The position numbers and the translations under genes are program-made. Positions 61,363 to 64,000 of a DNA stretch of 64,000 bases are shown piece by piece. Under the pieces are notes generated by a model. That model made no database searches. It was given only the letters and a program-made list of their open reading frames with translations, and was not told the origin of the DNA. How positions within the stretch are numbered: the stretch's first letter is position 1; each line of letters starts with the position of its first letter. The DNA comes from Isochrysis galbana (Eukaryota > Haptophyta > Isochrysidales > Isochrysidaceae), in the NCBI GenBank assembly GCA_018136815.1, contig CM030934.1, positions 7,400,977 to 7,464,976 on the forward strand, given 5' to 3'.

Positions 61363-62315
61363 TCACTCACAAGAACAGTCCGCTTCTTCTATGGCAGTAT
61401 CTAGCGGATCCGTCTGAAAGCTAATTATTTGATCGTGATATCTCGCGGCGAATACTCGGCCAATGTTGCACGCCGCGTTGCGGTCACGCCCGAGGTGTTT
61501 GAGGCACATGGTACATCTTCGAAGACCACGGATCTTGCGCTGACGAAGCGCTTCCGTCTCTTGGCATTCGAAGGCCTTGTGCCTCCGCAAGAAGAGCAAG
61601 TTTGTGACGTGTTCCGTTCTGGGGTGTATCACAGAGTGCCGTCATCTACCAACACAACCCATTGGTCCTTACCGATAGAATCGGCTTTACCGATAACTTT
61701 GTCTGCCACATTCCTTTTCATCAAGTCATCAGCCTCCTGCTTTTTGTTGCCGCCCTGGCTGCTTCCTGGCATCCAGCGCGATAGGGTGACGCACACAACG
61801 AAGCGTCGCGCTAGTTTACGCAGCAAGCCGACACCGATCGTTGGTGGTAGGCCGCGCATTGGCATCTTCCCTGTCTTCATTCCCCAGCTGCCGTACGCGA
61901 GAACCATCAGCCGATCAGGGTGATTCTCGCGAAACATCTCGAAACGGCGAAACAAACGCTCCTCACTCTTCTGTCTGTGGATGTACACGTTCCGGCGATG
62001 ACGCCGCCACTCCAAGTCGCCGTAGAATCCCAAGCTGCGCGTCAGCGTGATTACGCGCCGCGTACAGTAGACCGTGAACGCAACGAGATCGGCCGTGCGT
62101 GAGTTGCATTGAGCCAGAGTGATCTCGTCACCAGTCACCTGCAGCGGTTTGAGAGCCTGCATGCGCGCCGCGTATTGTTGTGTGCGCAGGTCGCGTCGCC
62201 GTTCTGCGCTCGTGTATCGGAAGAGCATGTGCGTGGGTGAGTCCATGTCGACACAGTGAATGATGTCGTATTTCCCGGGATCGATACCGATCACCGCCCA
62301 TGGGGGAGGAACCAC
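61363..62315 (-). pseudogene. Fanzor (eukaryotic TnpB-like RNA-guided nuclease), C-terminal half, broken
   Basis: The minus strand begins VPPPWAVIGIDPGKYDIIHC, the RuvC-I motif with catalytic Asp. LAQCNSRTADLVAFTVYC, YIHRQKSEERLFRRFEMFRE, MVLAYGSWGM and LPPTIGVGLLRKLARRFVV follow, in the order seen in Fanzor1 proteins (NSKT, TQRSE, GDW, PTxGxG motifs). A frame stop (TGA at 61631) precedes YTPERNTSQTCSSCGG, the zinc-ribbon entry. After a frameshift near 61530-61590 the frame ends IRGLRRCTMC-LKHLGRDRNAACNIG, the second Cys pair and RuvC-III Asp. Ser replaces Asp in the GDW motif, and a 43-codon insert (TLSRW...DQW) precedes VVLVDD. The N-terminal half is absent: repeat GR abuts RuvC-I. Fanzors are guided by a 3' RNA to cut DNA. 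This copy should be inactive. Confidence 0.85.
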
Positions 62316-62640
62316 TCACTCTCCTGGCACGCCTGATGGCTTGCCAGGAGCACACAGCCCTACTGACTCACTCCTCTCCCCACAGGACCGCCTGACTCGC
62401 CCGCCCTGGCCTGTCGTGGCCAGCCCATCCCTCTGACCAGCCCCTCCTCCCCCTGGCCCCTGGGCCCTGGGACCCCCTGTTCAGGACCCCCCAGCCAGCT
62501 CCAGTCGACCCGCAGGGGCTCGGAGCGCAGGAGGGGCTAGGGCCATGCCCCAGCCTCACCTGCCCCCTGAGCTGTGCTCCCAGGCCCCTGCAGGCCAACT
62601 GGGGACCTGAAGAGGGGCCGTACCCCGGGGGGAAAGCACC
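62290..62640 (-). repeat. G-rich repeat GR, copy 3, replacing the Fanzor N terminus
   Basis: The reverse complement matches 11116-11205 (CTGCAGGGGCCTGGGAGCAC, GGGGCATGGCCCTAGCCCC) and 50740-50800 (CTGGCAAGCCATCAGGCGTG, GTGGTTCCTCCCCCATGG). Homology ends at codon 5 of the Fanzor frame. Confidence 0.85.
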
Positions 62641-62678
62641 AATGTCGCTCACCATACTATACACTTTAGCACTTTAGC

Positions 62679-63345
62679 ATGGAGACATATCATAACAGAC
62701 TTTTACATAATACACTACGCGACGGTATTGATTTCTCGGAGGAATCAGTGCTGATAAGAACGATAGACAGATACACGACACTAAGCAAGGCGCTGCTATT
62801 TGCAAACACGACAGACTCGGCTAGGACCGCCCAGGCAGGCATGGGGCATGGGCATGGATGGGCAGACAGCCGAAAAAAAGGATCGACATGAACGATATAT
62901 ACCCATTATTCACACTAGACACACGAGGAAATTTAGAACCTAGTTTGGAGCTCCAAGCACTAACCACCTCGATGGGGGTGGCATATATAATAGCCGAGGG
63001 ACCCGTCTTAAAACATACTACCTGTACCTGAGACGAGCTTCACTGCTCACCGCAGCTGGACAAACACTCACAGAGACACACCGGCGGCCATCACGTGCGA
63101 GAGAGACGAAATAGCCCGAGGCCCATCAGCCGTACGACCACACTCGACAAGCAACAGGCCTGCCCGGAACCCGCACTCTGAACCAGGCTCATGGCTCATG
63201 GTAGCGCACCTGAGCCGAACCCCGGATACATACCAAAGACAAAGGAATGAAGGGGGGAAGGAGAGGAGGTGGAGGGAAGGGAAGTTAAGGGCGATGTCAG
63301 TAGGGATAGGGAAGTACCCTAGTCTAGTAGGTGTGTAAAAAAATA
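62679..63345 (+). mobile_element. LINE 3' part, plus strand (left arm of inverted pair)
   Basis: The plus strand encodes DGIDFSEESVLIRTIDRYTT, then LSKALLFANTTDSARTAQAG, the C-terminal end of LINE ORF2. The 3' UTR (CAGGCCTGCCCGGAACCCGC, GAACCAGGCTCATGG) runs to GTCTAGTAGGTGTGTA at 63337. Frame breaks are present. Confidence 0.8.
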
Positions 63346-64000
63346 AACATCTGAAGATTCTGGGCTACACACCTACTAGTCTCGGGTCTTCCCGTTTCTA
63401 GCTAACACCGCCCTTATATTCCCTCCCTCCACCTCTTCCCCTGCCCCCCTTCGTTCCTTTTTTTTCGGTTTCCGGGGTCCGGCCTCGGTGCACTACCTGA
63501 GGCCTGGTTTGGAGTGTGGGTTTGGGCAGGCCTTTTGTTCCGAGTTGCTGTGTCTCGTGCCCACTTTGGTGCTTGTTGGGCTTATGGTCTGCATCAGTTG
63601 CGTGTGCGCCTCTTTTTTGTCTGTCTGTGTGACTTGTACGTTGCTCCCTCGCCATTGTTGTGTTACTCCCTGGCCCCTTCGACAGCGTGTGCTATCCCCA
63701 GCTTGATGGCCAGCTTAGCAAGCTCCTCGCTGGGTTTCAGCCCGTTTCTGTCGTTCAATGTGTACACGGGTCTCAGGTCGCTGATGTCTATTCTCTTTTT
63801 GGGTTTCCTTCCCATTCCCGCCTGGGCCGTTCTCGCCGAGTCGGTGTTTTGTGTGTAGAGTAGTGCTTTGCTTAGCGTGGTGTATCTTTCTATTACTCTT
63901 ATTAGAATCGATTCCTCTGAAAAATCTATACCGTCGTAGTGTATTCTATAGAAATCCGTGATGATATATCTCCACGCTAGTAGATATAGTGTGCATAGTG
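63346..64000 (-). mobile_element. LINE 3' part, minus strand (right arm, runs off window)
   Basis: The minus strand encodes DGIDFSEESILIRVIERYTT, LSKALLYTQNTDSARTAQAG, MGRKPKKRIDISDLRPVYTL and SEELAKLAIKLGIAHAVEG. The tail CAGAATCTTCAG lies at about 63362-63351. It is better preserved than its partner and continues past the right edge. Confidence 0.85.

Noticed and set aside
61429-61923. Plus-strand ORF over the Fanzor
   Set aside because: Shadow frame; the motifs are on the minus strand.

Overview
The window looks like nuclear DNA of a flagellated, chlorophyll-c (chromist) alga, most likely haptophyte-like. I base this on GC-rich genes with few short introns, a fucoxanthin-chlorophyll type light-harvesting protein (55600-56507), a thylakoid-lumen TPM protein with a Tat-like presequence (24217-24942), an ARMH1-type flagellar protein (59731-61032) and a hybrid histidine kinase. 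Species cannot be named from this sequence. A 100-N gap (45814-45913) marks a scaffold join, and it truncates a MutS/MSH3 gene.

Host genes, left to right. A helical protein entering from the left edge (83-748, -). A TrmJ-like RNA 2'-O-methyltransferase (2399-4407, three exons). A two-TM channel-like protein with a C-terminal EF-hand-like loop (7975-8920, -). A hybrid histidine kinase (12562-15288, -). A tail-anchored ApaH-like phosphatase (19169-20062). The TPM protein. A secreted protein (28545-29506, -) divergent from a torsin/Clp-like membrane AAA+ ATPase (29693-32683). A TMEM209-like nuclear-envelope protein in four exons (35702-38629, -). An FKBP-JmjC-SH3 fusion (40549-42764). An AlkB-like dioxygenase (43583-44728, -). 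MSH3 (45914-48105, -). A methyltransferase-like protein with a long alanine/glutamate coiled coil (51592-53570). The light-harvesting protein and ARMH1. Exon boundaries were chosen by matching GT/AG sites, reading phase and family motifs.

Between the genes lies decayed mobile DNA. It includes 5'-truncated non-LTR retrotransposon (LINE) copies with a C-x2-C-x8-H-x3-C zinc knuckle, Ty3/gypsy and Ty1/copia fragments, and two pieces of a BED-finger hAT-like transposase. There is also a complete 900-bp non-autonomous hAT element with 8-bp target duplications, a SINE-like repeat, and several dispersed repeats. One of these repeats lies just upstream of five different genes.

The most notable element is a broken Fanzor (eukaryotic TnpB-type RNA-guided nuclease) at 61363-62315 on the minus strand. 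It keeps the RuvC-I motif, the zinc-ribbon and the terminal RDxNAAxNI motif, but has an in-frame stop, a frameshift and a missing N-terminal half. Its 3' flank carries a 60-bp segment found at three other places and ends in the same hairpin tail as the LINE copies, which suggests shared mobilisation. Other points of interest are the FKBP-JmjC-SH3 fusion, the membrane-bound torsin-like ATPase, and the channel-like protein with an unusual filter-like sequence.
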